Translations under genes and position numbers: made by a program
Shown: piece after piece, positions 10,019 through 19,357 of the stretch
Layout: each line of letters opens with the position of its first letter
How positions within the stretch are numbered: the first letter of the stretch is position 1
Origin: Vibrio tarriae
GTDB lineage: Bacteria; Pseudomonadota; Gammaproteobacteria; Enterobacterales; Vibrionaceae
Assembly (NCBI RefSeq): GCF_002216685.1
Contig: NZ_CP022353.1
Coordinates: forward strand, 2,232,001-2,296,000
Direction: 5' to 3'
DNA: 64,000 nt
The notes under the pieces: generated by a model
The model's database searches: none
Told to the model about the DNA's origin: nothing
What the model saw: only the letters and a program-made list of their open reading frames with translations

Positions 10019-10216
10019 GTACCAAAACTACTTGGAATTGCAGCTAGGCGGCAAGTAAATGACAAATTTGTCTGGAACAAATTTGCACAGCCATCGGCTG
10101 GCCTTTGGTGAGAGCCAAGGATGGATCTCATAATCCCCATGAGCATAGATAAACTATGTGATTGGGGTGAGCGAAAGTAGCCAACACCGCTGCAACTTCA
10201 AGTAGGAAGGGGATAT
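10019..10216. repeat. ERIC (IRU) repeat carrying a ~70-bp insertion
   Basis: In the 380-base gap between the ABC ATPase gene and the SulP gene lies a copy of the enterobacterial repetitive intergenic consensus. Its right part (AATCCCCATGAGCATAG, TGATTGGGGTGAGCG, GCTTCAAGTAGGAAGGGG-like) matches the two other copies in this window. The left part breaks off after GGCGGCAAGTAAATGA, and about 70 extra bases (roughly 10062-10131) follow before the match resumes. The insert holds short inverted repeats (CAAATTTGT...ACAAATTTG; GCCATCGGCTGGC). The rest of the gap is the SulP terminator. Confidence 0.85.
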
Positions 10217-10284
10217 TGGCTAAGGGCAATGATTAATACAGAAATCGCTAATATAGGCTTGCTCTGCATTCAAAGGTCAGAGAC

Positions 10285-10310
10285 AAAAATGCCGCATTAC
10301 TGCGGCATTT
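10285..10310 (-). terminator. Terminator of the SulP transporter gene
   Basis: A 10-bp stem (AAATGCCGCA / TGCGGCATTT) with a TTAC loop; on the minus strand it is followed by a U-run (plus-strand A at 10285-10289). Confidence 0.8.
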
Positions 10311-10333
10311 CGGCTAGCGCTATCCGTGAAGGC

Positions 10334-11980
10334 TTACTCATTGACCTGTTTGACTGCCGCATTAAGCGCTTCATAACGGAAGCTAAACATGTTCTGATCT
10401 GGAACCAGATCAATGACCTTAAACTTTTCTAACTCGGCACGCGTTTTTTCATTTGGACAGAGTAAATAGACTTCACAATGCGCTTCCTGCGCATCACGAA
10501 TCGCGTTTTCTAACGCCAAGCCAACGGTGACATCAATCATAGGGACATCGGTCAAATCGAGGATCATCGCTTGATATTGATCGACACTGCTGTGCTGGCG
10601 CGTAATGGCTTTCGAGACACTGAAAATCATCGGCCCTGATAGGTAGAAAAACAGCACCTTACCATTGGCTTTATCCAGCAGCTTACGTTCACTCTCCGTC
10701 AGTGGCACATCATCGTCATCCGCGTCACTGATCGCCTTGACTTGGCGTGCCTGCTCACGGCTTAAACGTTCAATAACCAGAATGTTGGAGATGAACACGC
10801 CAAGACCAACCGCCACAATCAGATCGACAAAAACGGTCAGCAACATAACGCCATACATGATGGCCATACCTTGCAGACTGATTTTGTGCGCACGTTGAAT
10901 AAATGCCCAGTCGAGGATATTCACCCCAACATACACCGCGATACCGGCCAATACCGCCATGGGGATTGGCTCAGTCAACCCACCAGCGACTAACACCACC
11001 AGCGCCAACATTAAAGCGCGAGTCACTCCAGACAATGGCGAACGAGCGCCCACTTGAATGTTGGTCACTGTGCCCATGGTGGCTCCCGCACCGGGTAAAG
11101 CACCAAATAATCCCGCGACCATATTGGCAATCCCCTGCCCTTGCAGCTCGCGGTCCGAATCGTGCTCTTTACGCGTGAGAGAATCGCCAATGACTGCCGT
11201 TAACAGCGTATCGATACAGCCCAGAGTACCGAGTACGAGGGCATCAATCACCATAGTCACTACCATTTCGCTGGTGAAAGTAGGGACGACGATACTTGGT
11301 AAACCTGCAGGGATTTCACCAATCCGGCGAATATCATCAGTATCAAAGAAAATCACCGAAAACAGGGTCACGACGACCAAGGCGACCAACTGCGCAGGAA
11401 CTTGTTTGCGGTATTTTTGTGGTAAAAAAAACAAAATTCCTAGGGTGAGTAAGCCCAAAAACAGCTCGCTAAATTTTAAATTGGCGAGCAAATCGGGCAG
11501 CGCCGATAAGGTACCAAGCACACCGCCACCAGGAGAAGGGTGCCCAAGCAGTGGTGAGAGTTGCAGGATAATCAGGATCACCCCAATACCGGACATAAAG
11601 CCCGAAACCACGCTGTATGGCATCAGCGTAATGTATTTACCGAGCTTGAGGGTACCGAGCAGAATCTGAAATGCACCGGCCATCATGACAACGGTAAAGG
11701 CAATCGCCGCGCCCGATTCAGGGTAGCGCGCCACCATAGCGGTTAAAATCGCCGTCATGATCACCGTCATCGGCCCTGTCGGCTCTGAAATCAGAGTGGA
11801 GGAGCCTCCAAATAACGCGGCAAAAAGGCCGACTAAAATCGCGCCCCACAAACCCGCTTCCGCTCCAGCCCCGGAAGCGACCCCAAACGCTAACGCTAAT
11901 GGCAGTGAAATGATGGCGGTGGTTACCCCGCCAAACAGGTCACCACGTAAATTAAGATCCGCAAATCTAGCCTGAAACAC
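10334..11980 (-). CDS. SulP family anion transporter with STAS domain
   Basis: A 548-residue SLC26/SulP membrane protein. The N-terminal 400 residues are a string of hydrophobic helices with the family blocks ISLPLALAFGVASG, EPTGPMTVI and GALPGAGATMGTV. The last 130 residues form a cytoplasmic STAS domain (ILDLTDVPMIDVTVGLAL). Relatives carry sulfate, dicarboxylates or bicarbonate. It is divergently arranged with a beta-carbonic anhydrase gene 147 bases away, which makes bicarbonate an attractive but unproven substrate. Confidence 0.9.
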   Translation of the reverse strand: MFQARFADLNLRGDLFGGVTTAIISLPLALAFGVASGAGAEAGLWGAILVGLFAALFGGSSTLISEPTGPMTVIMTAILTAMVARYPESGAAIAFTVVMMAGAFQILLGTLKLGKYITLMPYSVVSGFMSGIGVILIILQLSPLLGHPSPGGGVLGTLSALPDLLANLKFSELFLGLLTLGILFFLPQKYRKQVPAQLVALVVVTLFSVIFFDTDDIRRIGEIPAGLPSIVVPTFTSEMVVTMVIDALVLGTLGCIDTLLTAVIGDSLTRKEHDSDRELQGQGIANMVAGLFGALPGAGATMGTVTNIQVGARSPLSGVTRALMLALVVLVAGGLTEPIPMAVLAGIAVYVGVNILDWAFIQRAHKISLQGMAIMYGVMLLTVFVDLIVAVGLGVFISNILVIERLSREQARQVKAISDADDDDVPLTESERKLLDKANGKVLFFYLSGPMIFSVSKAITRQHSSVDQYQAMILDLTDVPMIDVTVGLALENAIRDAQEAHCEVYLLCPNEKTRAELEKFKVIDLVPDQNMFSFRYEALNAAVKQVNE

Positions 11981-12127
11981 GCACTATTCCTTAAGGTGTC
12001 ATCGAATGATCCTAGTTTAAGACCAATGTTGTAAAAACACGTCAGATGAGTTGAGCAGAAAGTAAATTAGATGAGCTTGAATTTGTAACATTGTGTATAT
12101 TGTTGGTGATTATTTAAGGGAAGTAAG

Positions 12128-12796
12128 ATGCCAGAAATTAAACAACTTTTTGAGAACAACGCAAAATGGTCTGAATCGATCAAAGCAGAAACTCCGGAAT
12201 ATTTTGCCAAACTCGCTAAAGGGCAAAACCCAGATTTTTTGTGGATAGGATGTGCAGATAGCCGAGTGCCAGCCGAGCGGCTCACCGGCCTCTACTCCGG
12301 TGAATTATTTGTCCACCGTAACGTCGCCAATCAAGTTATTCATACCGATCTCAACTGTCTTTCTGTCGTTCAATACGCGGTCGATGTGCTGCAAGTCAAA
12401 CACATCATTGTTTGTGGGCACTATGGGTGTGGCGGCGTGACCGCAGCCATCGACAACCCGCAACTTGGCTTAATCAATAACTGGTTACTGCATATTCGCG
12501 ATTACTACCTTAAACATCGTGAATATCTCGATAAAATGCCGACCGAAGACCGCTCCGATAAGCTGGCTGAAATCAATGTCGCCGAGCAAGTCTACAACTT
12601 AGCGAACTCAACCGTGTTACAAAACGCTTGGGAACGTGGACAAGCCGTAGAAGTGCACGGTTTTGTGTACGGTATTGAAGATGGCAGATTGGAATATCTC
12701 GGAGTGCGCTGTGCTTCACGCAGTGCCGTTGAAGATAACTATCACAAAGCGTTAGAGATGATCCTCAATCCAGATCATCGTTTGTTGTGTCGCTAG
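12128..12796 (+). CDS. can: Beta-class carbonic anhydrase
   Basis: Interconverts CO2 and bicarbonate in the cytoplasm. The zinc ligands are all present: C42 and D44 in the CADSR block, and the H and C of HYGCGGV. The 222 residues agree with E. coli Can and with the V. cholerae enzyme whose structure I recall. A good ribosome site (AAGGGAAG) precedes the ATG. The gene is divergent from the SulP transporter, which suggests shared inorganic-carbon physiology. Confidence 0.96.
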   Translation: MPEIKQLFENNAKWSESIKAETPEYFAKLAKGQNPDFLWIGCADSRVPAERLTGLYSGELFVHRNVANQVIHTDLNCLSVVQYAVDVLQVKHIIVCGHYGCGGVTAAIDNPQLGLINNWLLHIRDYYLKHREYLDKMPTEDRSDKLAEINVAEQVYNLANSTVLQNAWERGQAVEVHGFVYGIEDGRLEYLGVRCASRSAVEDNYHKALEMILNPDHRLLCR

Positions 12797-12823
12797 TTTT
12801 TCCTTGCACCTGCACTAAAAATC

Positions 12824-12851
12824 AAAACGCCCACAAATTTGTGGGCGTTTT
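12824..12851. terminator. Bidirectional terminator between can and hpt
   Basis: A perfect 28-base palindrome (arms AAAACGCCCACAAA) lies between two convergent genes, with A and T runs at its ends. Confidence 0.88.
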
Positions 12852-12884
12852 AGTGAGCTATTTTGGCAAATCATTGCTTTGCAC

Positions 12885-13418
12885 TTACTCAGCCAGAGGA
12901 ACCACTTTGCCAATATAAGGTAAATGACGGTATTTCTGTGCGTAGTCAATACCCACGCCCACGACGAATTCATCAGGGATCTCAAACCCGACCCAGTTCA
13001 CTTCAACGTCCACTTCACGACGAGTCGGTTTATCGAGCAAAGTACAAATACGGATCGACTTAGGCTCACGCAGCGCCAAAATCTCTTTCACTTTGTTTAA
13101 GGTATTACCAGTATCGATAATATCTTCTACCAGCAATACATCTTTACCTTTAATGTCGTCATCAAGATCTTTCAGAATGCGCACATCACGTGAGCTTTGC
13201 ATACTATTGCCATAGCTAGAAGCGGTCATAAAATCGACTTGATGAGTCAGATGAATTTGACGAGCAAGATCCGCCATAAAAACAAAGGAACCACGCAGCA
13301 ATCCAACCAAAACTAAATCACTACTCCCCTGATAATGCTCAGTGATCTGTTGACCTAATTCGCGAATGCGCTGGGCGACTTCTTGCTCAGAAATCATGAC
13401 TTCAACTGTGTGTTTCAT
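12885..13418 (-). CDS. hpt: Hypoxanthine phosphoribosyltransferase
   Basis: Purine salvage enzyme that converts hypoxanthine (and guanine) with PRPP to the nucleotide. The 177 residues carry the PRPP-binding loop [14 protein letters not shown], the flexible-loop region SYGNSMQSS and the C-terminal base-binding segment [12 protein letters not shown]. It is divergent from hapR across about 295 bases, the usual V. cholerae arrangement. Confidence 0.96.
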   Translation of the reverse strand: MKHTVEVMISEQEVAQRIRELGQQITEHYQGSSDLVLVGLLRGSFVFMADLARQIHLTHQVDFMTASSYGNSMQSSRDVRILKDLDDDIKGKDVLLVEDIIDTGNTLNKVKEILALREPKSIRICTLLDKPTRREVDVEVNWVGFEIPDEFVVGVGIDYAQKYRHLPYIGKVVPLAE

Positions 13419-13600
13419 ACCATTCTCGTTGTGTTGGGCGATGTCAGCATCGCTGACTTTGGTGGCACGTATAGTACCACTTCGCTCAAATCCTGTTAAT
13501 CGTTTCCCTACTCATCCTCGCTTTGTTATCCGCTTACTCAATAAAACAAACTGAAACGACAAATAATTAACATGGCTGCACATTTTTCACCCAACAAAGA

Positions 13601-13629
13601 TTGACCTTGCATATATGCACCATTACACT
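13601..13629 (+). promoter_or_regulatory. Candidate hapR promoter
   Basis: TTGACC (13601-13606), a 17-base spacer and TACACT (13624-13629) would start transcription near 13636 and give a leader of about 80 bases before the hapR ATG. Pattern-based; the experimentally mapped start was not available to me. Confidence 0.4.
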
Positions 13630-13684
13630 CATAGGGCTTTAAGTAGCAAATAACAAAATAATCATTAGAGCAAAATGCTCAATC

Positions 13685-13704
13685 AACAACTCAATTGGCA
13701 AGGA
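13685..13704 (+). promoter_or_regulatory. Likely Qrr small-RNA pairing site over the hapR ribosome site
   Basis: The leader bases AACAAC-TCAATTGGC are complementary, with small mismatches, to the conserved Qrr1-4 core as I remember it (GCCAACUGACGUUGUU). The block ends directly at the AAGGA ribosome site (13700-13704), ten bases before the ATG at 13714. In V. cholerae, Qrr RNAs with Hfq repress hapR at low cell density by pairing here. Known mechanism plus visible complementarity; no qrr gene lies in this window. Confidence 0.75.
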
Positions 13705-13713
13705 TATACCCCT

Positions 13714-14325
13714 ATGGACGCATCAATCGAAAAACGCCCTCGAACTCGGCTATCGCCTCAAAAACGCAAACTACAACTGATGGAAATCGCGTTGGAAGTG
13801 TTTGCTAAACGTGGCATTGGTCGAGGTGGTCATGCTGATATTGCAGAGATTGCGCAAGTTTCTGTCGCAACCGTGTTCAACTACTTCCCTACTCGTGAAG
13901 ACTTGGTCGACGATGTGCTGAATTTTGTGGTTCGTCAGTACTCCAATTTCTTGACCGATCACATCGATCTTGATTTGGATGTGAAAAGCAACCTGCAAAC
14001 CCTGAGCAAGGAGATGGTGAAATTAGCGATGACCGATTGTCACTGGCTCAAAGTCTGGTTTGAGTGGAGCGCTTCAACCCGTGACGAAGTTTGGCCACTG
14101 TTTGTTTCCACCAACCGCACGAACCAACTGCTGGTCAGAAACATGTTTATGAAAGCGATGGAGCGTGGCGAATTGTGTGAGAAACACGATGTCGACAACA
14201 TGGCAAGCCTATTCCACGGCATCTTTTATTCCATCTTCTTACAAGTGAACCGTTTAGGTGAGCAAGAAGCGGTGTACAAGCTGGTCGATAGCTACCTCAA
14301 CATGCTGTGTATCTATAAGAACTAG
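13714..14325 (+). CDS. hapR: Quorum-sensing master regulator HapR (LuxR/TetR family)
   Basis: A 203-residue TetR-fold regulator. The N-terminal helix-turn-helix lies in GRGGHADIAEIAQVSVATV and FNYFPTREDL. The ligand-pocket and dimer half includes HWLKVWFEWSASTRDEVW, shared with SmcR and LuxR. At high cell density HapR represses virulence and biofilm genes and activates hapA and competence functions. The ATG at 13714 (MDASIEKRPR) follows AAGGA; an upstream in-frame ATG at 13675 lies inside the regulatory leader and is not favoured. The frame is uninterrupted, unlike the frameshifted allele I recall for strain N16961. Confidence 0.97.
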   Translation: MDASIEKRPRTRLSPQKRKLQLMEIALEVFAKRGIGRGGHADIAEIAQVSVATVFNYFPTREDLVDDVLNFVVRQYSNFLTDHIDLDLDVKSNLQTLSKEMVKLAMTDCHWLKVWFEWSASTRDEVWPLFVSTNRTNQLLVRNMFMKAMERGELCEKHDVDNMASLFHGIFYSIFLQVNRLGEQEAVYKLVDSYLNMLCIYKN

Positions 14326-14357
14326 TTTGGCTGGCAGTTGCAAGACGCAAAAGTACT

Positions 14358-14383
14358 AAGGGCGCATCCGCGCCCTTTTTTGT
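14358..14383 (+). terminator. Rho-independent terminator of hapR
   Basis: An 8-bp GC-rich stem (AAGGGCGC / GCGCCCTT) with an ATCC loop is followed by a T-run. Confidence 0.88.
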
Positions 14384-14412
14384 TTTCAGATGGGTGTCAC
14401 TTCCAGCGGTAA

Positions 14413-14540
14413 TATACCTAAACGACTTGGTGTTGCAGGTAGGCGGCAAATGAGTGAATCCCCACGAGCATAGATACACTCTGTGATTGGGGTGAGCAAA
14501 TTCTGCCAACACCGCTACAGCTTCAAGTAGGAAATGGATA
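14413..14540. repeat. ERIC (IRU) intergenic repeat
   Basis: A 128-base copy between hapR and rsmI (convergent). It contains GTGAATCCCCACGAGCATAG and TGTGATTGGGGTGAGC, the two cores that resemble the ERIC PCR primer sites, with imperfect terminal inverted repeats (TATACC at the left, GGATA at the right). It is the most diverged of the three copies here. Confidence 0.88.
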
Positions 14541-14550
14541 GAAGAGAAAA

Positions 14551-15417
14551 TTATTCGCCTAAATTCTCCAAGCCCCATTTATACAATGCATTCTTTTTCA
14601 GTTGGTGAATTTCAGCCACTAAGGCGGCGGCTTTTTTCAATGGCAGCTCTTTAGTCAGAATCGTTAACGTACGTAGAGCCTCATCCGGCAGTTGCTGGTC
14701 GCCCGCATCCCGATATCCATGAACCAGCAGCACCATCTCACCTTTCTTACGGTTATCATCTTCAGCGATCCACTCAATCAACTCAGCCAAAGGCATACCT
14801 TGAATTGTTTCGAAGGTTTTGGTGAGTTCACGGGCAAGTACCACTTCACGCTCGCCACCAAGTACATCTAACATATCTTGCAGTGACTCGCAGATCCGGT
14901 GTGGCGATTCATAAAAAATACAGGTACGGATCACTTTCGCGATCTCTAACAGTTTATCCTTACGTGCTTTGCTTTTTGCCGGCAAAAAACCTTCAAAGCT
15001 AAAACTATCAGACGGCAGGCCTGATGCACTCAGCGCTGTGATCACCGCACATGGCCCTGGAAGTGGCACAACTTTAACGCCTGCTTGACGACATTGAGTG
15101 ACTAAATGATAACCTGGATCACTGATCAGAGGCGTGCCAGCATCGGACACTAAGGCAATCGATAGGCCAGAGAGCAGTTTATCCACTAAGACTTGGGCTT
15201 TCTGCTGCTCATTATGATCGTGCAAAGCAAAAGTTTTGGTCGAGATGTTGAAGTGAGCTAATAATTTTCCGGTATGACGCGTATCTTCAGCGGCAATCAT
15301 ATCGACACTGGCTAATACATCCAGAGCGCGTTGTGTGATGTCACCCAGATTGCCAATCGGGGTTGGGACAATATAAAGAGTTGGAGCACCATTTGGCACG
15401 GTTTTATTATCTGTCAT
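14551..15417 (-). CDS. rsmI: 16S rRNA 2'-O-methyltransferase RsmI
   Basis: Methylates the ribose of C1402 in 16S rRNA. It is a 288-residue tetrapyrrole-methylase-fold protein with the N-terminal block [14 protein letters not shown], then [27 protein letters not shown] and the FYESPHRI motif. It is divergent from lpoA across about 63 bases, the same layout as rsmI-lpoA in E. coli. Confidence 0.96.
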   Translation of the reverse strand: MTDNKTVPNGAPTLYIVPTPIGNLGDITQRALDVLASVDMIAAEDTRHTGKLLAHFNISTKTFALHDHNEQQKAQVLVDKLLSGLSIALVSDAGTPLISDPGYHLVTQCRQAGVKVVPLPGPCAVITALSASGLPSDSFSFEGFLPAKSKARKDKLLEIAKVIRTCIFYESPHRICESLQDMLDVLGGEREVVLARELTKTFETIQGMPLAELIEWIAEDDNRKKGEMVLLVHGYRDAGDQQLPDEALRTLTILTKELPLKKAAALVAEIHQLKKNALYKWGLENLGE

Positions 15418-15480
15418 TTGTTTACCATCACATCAACGATTAATATAGAGACAATTTTACACGGACTAACGAAAGAACTC

Positions 15481-17292
15481 ATGGCTATGAACCACCATCA
15501 GCGACGCAGTGTACCACGCTTACTCACTCCGATTGCATTATCAATCGTTTTATCGGCCTGTTCGACTCAACCTTCGTCACCGGATGTGGTCGATATTACC
15601 GCTCAACCACTCTTAACGGCGCAGACGTATTTGATGCGAGCCGATGCCAGCCAAGGTAATCAGCAAAATGATTGGCTGATCATGGCTCTCAAAGCCGCCA
15701 TAGAAGAAAACAATCCCGATCAAGCACAGCTTCTGATCATGCGTTTGGCTAAACAACCTTTGACCCCAACTCAGCAGGCGCAGTGGCAACTGCTACGTGC
15801 ACAGTTGCTAGCCAATGGCGAACAATATCAAGAAGCTCTAGAGCAACTGAGTTTCCAGGCCAATTGGTCGTTACCCCAAGCTCAATGGCAACAATATCAT
15901 CAGCTTCGTGCAGACATATTCACTGCTCTGGATCGCTCTTTTGACTCCACTCGCGAGCTAGTGGCGCTGTACGGCCTTTCATCCAACAAGGACAAAGAAG
16001 CATTAGCGGATCAAATCTGGGCAAACCTCAATCACTACTCCGCCAGCAAGATTATCAAGCTTTCTGCTGAACCTGATGAAGTCCAACTGGATGGCTGGCT
16101 ACAGCTTGCGATCTATATGAAAACGCTGGGTAGCGATCTGCCACAATTGAAAAACACCTTAGAAAAGTGGCTGGCTGAAAATCCACAACACCCAGCGGCG
16201 ATCTATACCCCTAGAGCCATTACCGATATTTTGGCTTTAGAGATCGTCAAACCGACTAACACGGCTTTACTGTTACCCTTGACGGGTAAGTTTGCTAAAC
16301 AAGCCCAGTTCATTCGTGATGGATTTGTGTTTGCCATGATGAACGATGCCGATCGCCAAACAAACGCGACGTTGACGATCATCGATACCAATGCAGAAAC
16401 GCTCGAATCTGTTGATGCGATTCTGACCAGCAAACAAATTGATTTTGTTGTGGGTCCACTGATCAAAGGTAATATCGAAAAACTGCAGCAATTCCAACAA
16501 AGCCGTGGCCAAATGATCCCAACTCTGGCACTGAACATCCCTGATCAAATTGATACGGCTGCGGGCGCTTGCTATCTTGCACTATCACCCGAACAAGAAG
16601 TCGCACAAGCGGCGAAACATCTGTTCACTCAAGGCTACCGTTACCCATTGATCCTCGCGCCACAAAACGCTTATGGTGAACGTGTGGTTGAAGCCTTTAA
16701 TGAAGAGTGGCGTCGTTACAGCAAAAACAAAGTGGCAGTCAATCTTTTTGGTGACAAGCGTCAATTACAACGCAATATCAACTCCATTTTTGGCTTACAG
16801 GATAGCCAGCAAAATATCGCGCAGATGGAATCTCTGCTTGGTATGGGCTTAGAAAGCCAACCTCGTAGCCGCCGTGATATCGATGCTGTGTATATTGTCG
16901 CAAACAGCTCAGAACTCACCTTGATCAAGCCATTTATTGAAGTGGCTATCAACCCAGATACCCGCCCACCCAAACTGTTCTCGAACTCGAACAGCAACAC
17001 AGGTGGTCGCCAATACGAAGATTTGTCAGGCGTGACTTACAGTGATATTCCACTGCTGATACAGCCAGCGCCAAGTATCAAAGAGCAGCTAACCCAAATC
17101 TGGCCCGAAAGCTCAAATGCAGAGCGCCGTTTGCAAGCTCTTGGGATGGATGCCTACCGTTTGATGGTGGAACTTCCACAGATGAAAATCGTCGAAGGCT
17201 ATACGATTGATGGACAAACGGGTGTGTTGAGTATTGATGAACAATGTGTGGTTCAGCGTGAAATCAGTTGGGCAGAGCATGGTGTTCGTTAA
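15481..17292 (+). CDS. lpoA: Outer-membrane lipoprotein activator of PBP1a, LpoA
   Basis: LpoA reaches from the outer membrane through the periplasm to stimulate the transpeptidase of PBP1a. The 603-residue protein starts with a lipoprotein signal ending at the lipobox LSAC (C27). An N-terminal TPR-like helical half follows (to about residue 260), then a periplasmic-binding-protein-like half (LLLPLTGKFAKQAQFIRDGF onward). The first in-frame ATG after the divergent rsmI start is at 15481, with another six bases on. The yraN start overlaps its end. Confidence 0.94.
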   Translation: MAMNHHQRRSVPRLLTPIALSIVLSACSTQPSSPDVVDITAQPLLTAQTYLMRADASQGNQQNDWLIMALKAAIEENNPDQAQLLIMRLAKQPLTPTQQAQWQLLRAQLLANGEQYQEALEQLSFQANWSLPQAQWQQYHQLRADIFTALDRSFDSTRELVALYGLSSNKDKEALADQIWANLNHYSASKIIKLSAEPDEVQLDGWLQLAIYMKTLGSDLPQLKNTLEKWLAENPQHPAAIYTPRAITDILALEIVKPTNTALLLPLTGKFAKQAQFIRDGFVFAMMNDADRQTNATLTIIDTNAETLESVDAILTSKQIDFVVGPLIKGNIEKLQQFQQSRGQMIPTLALNIPDQIDTAAGACYLALSPEQEVAQAAKHLFTQGYRYPLILAPQNAYGERVVEAFNEEWRRYSKNKVAVNLFGDKRQLQRNINSIFGLQDSQQNIAQMESLLGMGLESQPRSRRDIDAVYIVANSSELTLIKPFIEVAINPDTRPPKLFSNSNSNTGGRQYEDLSGVTYSDIPLLIQPAPSIKEQLTQIWPESSNAERRLQALGMDAYRLMVELPQMKIVEGYTIDGQTGVLSIDEQCVVQREISWAEHGVR

Positions 17293-17647
17293 TTCTAGGC
17301 ATCAAGGAAATCATTATGAACAAATGGCGGCGGACTATCTTCGCCGCCAAGGCCTTACTCTAGTCACACAAAATGTGAACTACCGTTTTGGCGAATTAGA
17401 TTTAATCATGCGTGATGGAAACACATTAGTGTTTGTCGAAGTACGCTATCGAAACAACACTCAACATGGTCACGCCGCGGAAACCGTCACAAGAACCAAG
17501 CGTGCTCGCTTGATCAAAGCCGCAAATTGTTGGATGCTCGCCAACAAGATGAATAGTCACAGTGCGGATTTTCGTTTTGATGTGATTGCCATTCATCAAC
17601 AAGGGCAACATATTGATTGGTTAAAAAACGCTATTACTGAAGGATAA
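17279..17647 (+). CDS. yraN: UPF0102 family protein YraN
   Basis: A 122-residue protein of the restriction-endonuclease-like UPF0102 family, with the conserved GELDLIM and FVEVRYR motifs (E, D and ExR of a PD-(D/E)XK-type site). Its role is not firmly known. I chose the ATG at 17279, which overlaps the lpoA stop by 14 bases, because the family similarity begins there; an upstream start would lie deep inside lpoA. diaA starts three bases after its stop. Confidence 0.9.
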   Translation: MVFVNSRHQGNHYEQMAADYLRRQGLTLVTQNVNYRFGELDLIMRDGNTLVFVEVRYRNNTQHGHAAETVTRTKRARLIKAANCWMLANKMNSHSADFRFDVIAIHQQGQHIDWLKNAITEG

Positions 17648-18241
<594 letters not shown>

Positions 18242-18243
18242 AT

Positions 18244-18813
18244 ATGAAAAGCATTAGACTTCTTATCGTTTCCGGTTTGCTCGCCACTCTAACAGGGTGT
18301 GCCGGACTGTTTATCGCGGGTGCCGCAACCACAGCCAATATCGTGACCGATCCGCGCAGCACGCAAGAGATCTGGCAAGATAACAATGTTGAACTTGAAG
18401 TTGCAGGCCTTGCCAATAAAGAACCTTATCGCAAAGATGCGCGCATTTCTGCCGTCGCTTACCGTGGAACCGTCGTTTTATTGGGACAGTCACGCAATGA
18501 AGCGATCTTAGAGCAATTTATTGCTCAGGCTCGTCAACTCAAAGGCGTCAAAGAGCTGCATAACCAAGTGCAAATTAAAGCGCCACTCTCCGTTGGTGAA
18601 ATCAGCAACGATAGCTGGATAACTACCAAGGTAAAATCGGCGCTTTTAACGAAATCTGAGCTCAACGGCATTAAAATTAAAGTGGTGACAGAGGATCGCG
18701 TCGTTTATCTGTTTGGATACGTTTCTCCTGAACACGCAGAGATGGCCATTGATGTCGCAAGAAATATCATAGGTGTGAAACAGGTTGTGAAGGCGTTTGA
18801 TTACGCTCAGTAA
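18244..18813 (+). CDS. dolP: Outer-membrane lipoprotein with two BON domains, DolP (YraP)
   Basis: The 189 residues begin with a lipoprotein signal ending at LTGC (C19), followed by two BON domains (about residues 45-115 and 118-189), each with the hydrophobic/glycine pattern VVLLGQ or VVYLFGYV. In E. coli DolP supports outer-membrane integrity, the BAM complex and NlpD-dependent amidase activation. It starts two bases after diaA, so the four genes lpoA to dolP are one operon. Confidence 0.94.
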   Translation: MKSIRLLIVSGLLATLTGCAGLFIAGAATTANIVTDPRSTQEIWQDNNVELEVAGLANKEPYRKDARISAVAYRGTVVLLGQSRNEAILEQFIAQARQLKGVKELHNQVQIKAPLSVGEISNDSWITTKVKSALLTKSELNGIKIKVVTEDRVVYLFGYVSPEHAEMAIDVARNIIGVKQVVKAFDYAQ

Positions 18814-18834
18814 CGATTTTGAGAGTGGGATATG

Positions 18835-18863
18835 AAAAAGGCAGCGATGACCGCTGCCTTTTT
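18835..18863. terminator. Bidirectional terminator between dolP and sspB
   Basis: A 12-bp stem (AAAAAGGCAGCG / CGCTGCCTTTTT) with a five-base loop lies between convergent genes. Confidence 0.88.
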
Positions 18864-18880
18864 GATTTCATGAGATTTAT

Positions 18881-19357
18881 TTACTTCACGACACGTAAAC
18901 TCGGTTTGCCTTTAGGGCGTGGAGTCTCTTCAGTGTGCTCAACCGTAACATCGCTTTCCAGTTCAATGAAGGAGTCATCTGAATCAATCTCTTCAGGAAA
19001 ATCCATCATATCTAGATAGGCAGGCTCCGGCTCAAACATAGTGCCTGCGCCATTTTCACGGGCATAAATGGCCTGCACAGCATAAATAGGCACGATAACC
19101 AAATGAGGACGACCACCGAAACGGGCATTAAAGGTGACTTCATCATTGCCCAACTCTAGGTTTCCCACTGCTCGTGGAGCAACATTCAGAATAATTTGAC
19201 CATCTTGAACGTATTCAAGTGGCACCTTAACGCCCGGTAAAGTGGCATCAACGACGAGGTGTGGCGTTAATTCATTTTCCAGTAACCAATCATAAAATGC
19301 ACGTAGCAAATATGGTCGGCGTGGTGTCATTTGACCAATATCCATTCCGGCATCCAT
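18881..19357 (-). CDS. sspB: ClpXP protease specificity-enhancing factor SspB
   Basis: Adaptor that delivers ssrA-tagged proteins to ClpXP. The 158-residue protein has the folded N-terminal domain (RPYLLRAFYDWLLENE, then NARFGG), a variable acidic linker and the conserved ClpX-binding tail LRVVK at its very end. Its start overlaps the sspA stop by one base, so the two are co-translated as in E. coli. Confidence 0.96.
   Translation of the reverse strand: MDAGMDIGQMTPRRPYLLRAFYDWLLENELTPHLVVDATLPGVKVPLEYVQDGQIILNVAPRAVGNLELGNDEVTFNARFGGRPHLVIVPIYAVQAIYARENGAGTMFEPEPAYLDMMDFPEEIDSDDSFIELESDVTVEHTEETPRPKGKPSLRVVK

Noticed and set aside
10229..10432. Plus-strand frame of 67 codons between the ERIC copy and the SulP gene
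   Set aside because: It spans the SulP terminator hairpin and the antisense of the SulP 3' end; no sign of coding.
12824..12851. Perfect palindrome as a protein-binding operator
   Set aside because: It lies between convergent gene ends with flanking A and T runs, so a bidirectional terminator is the simpler reading.
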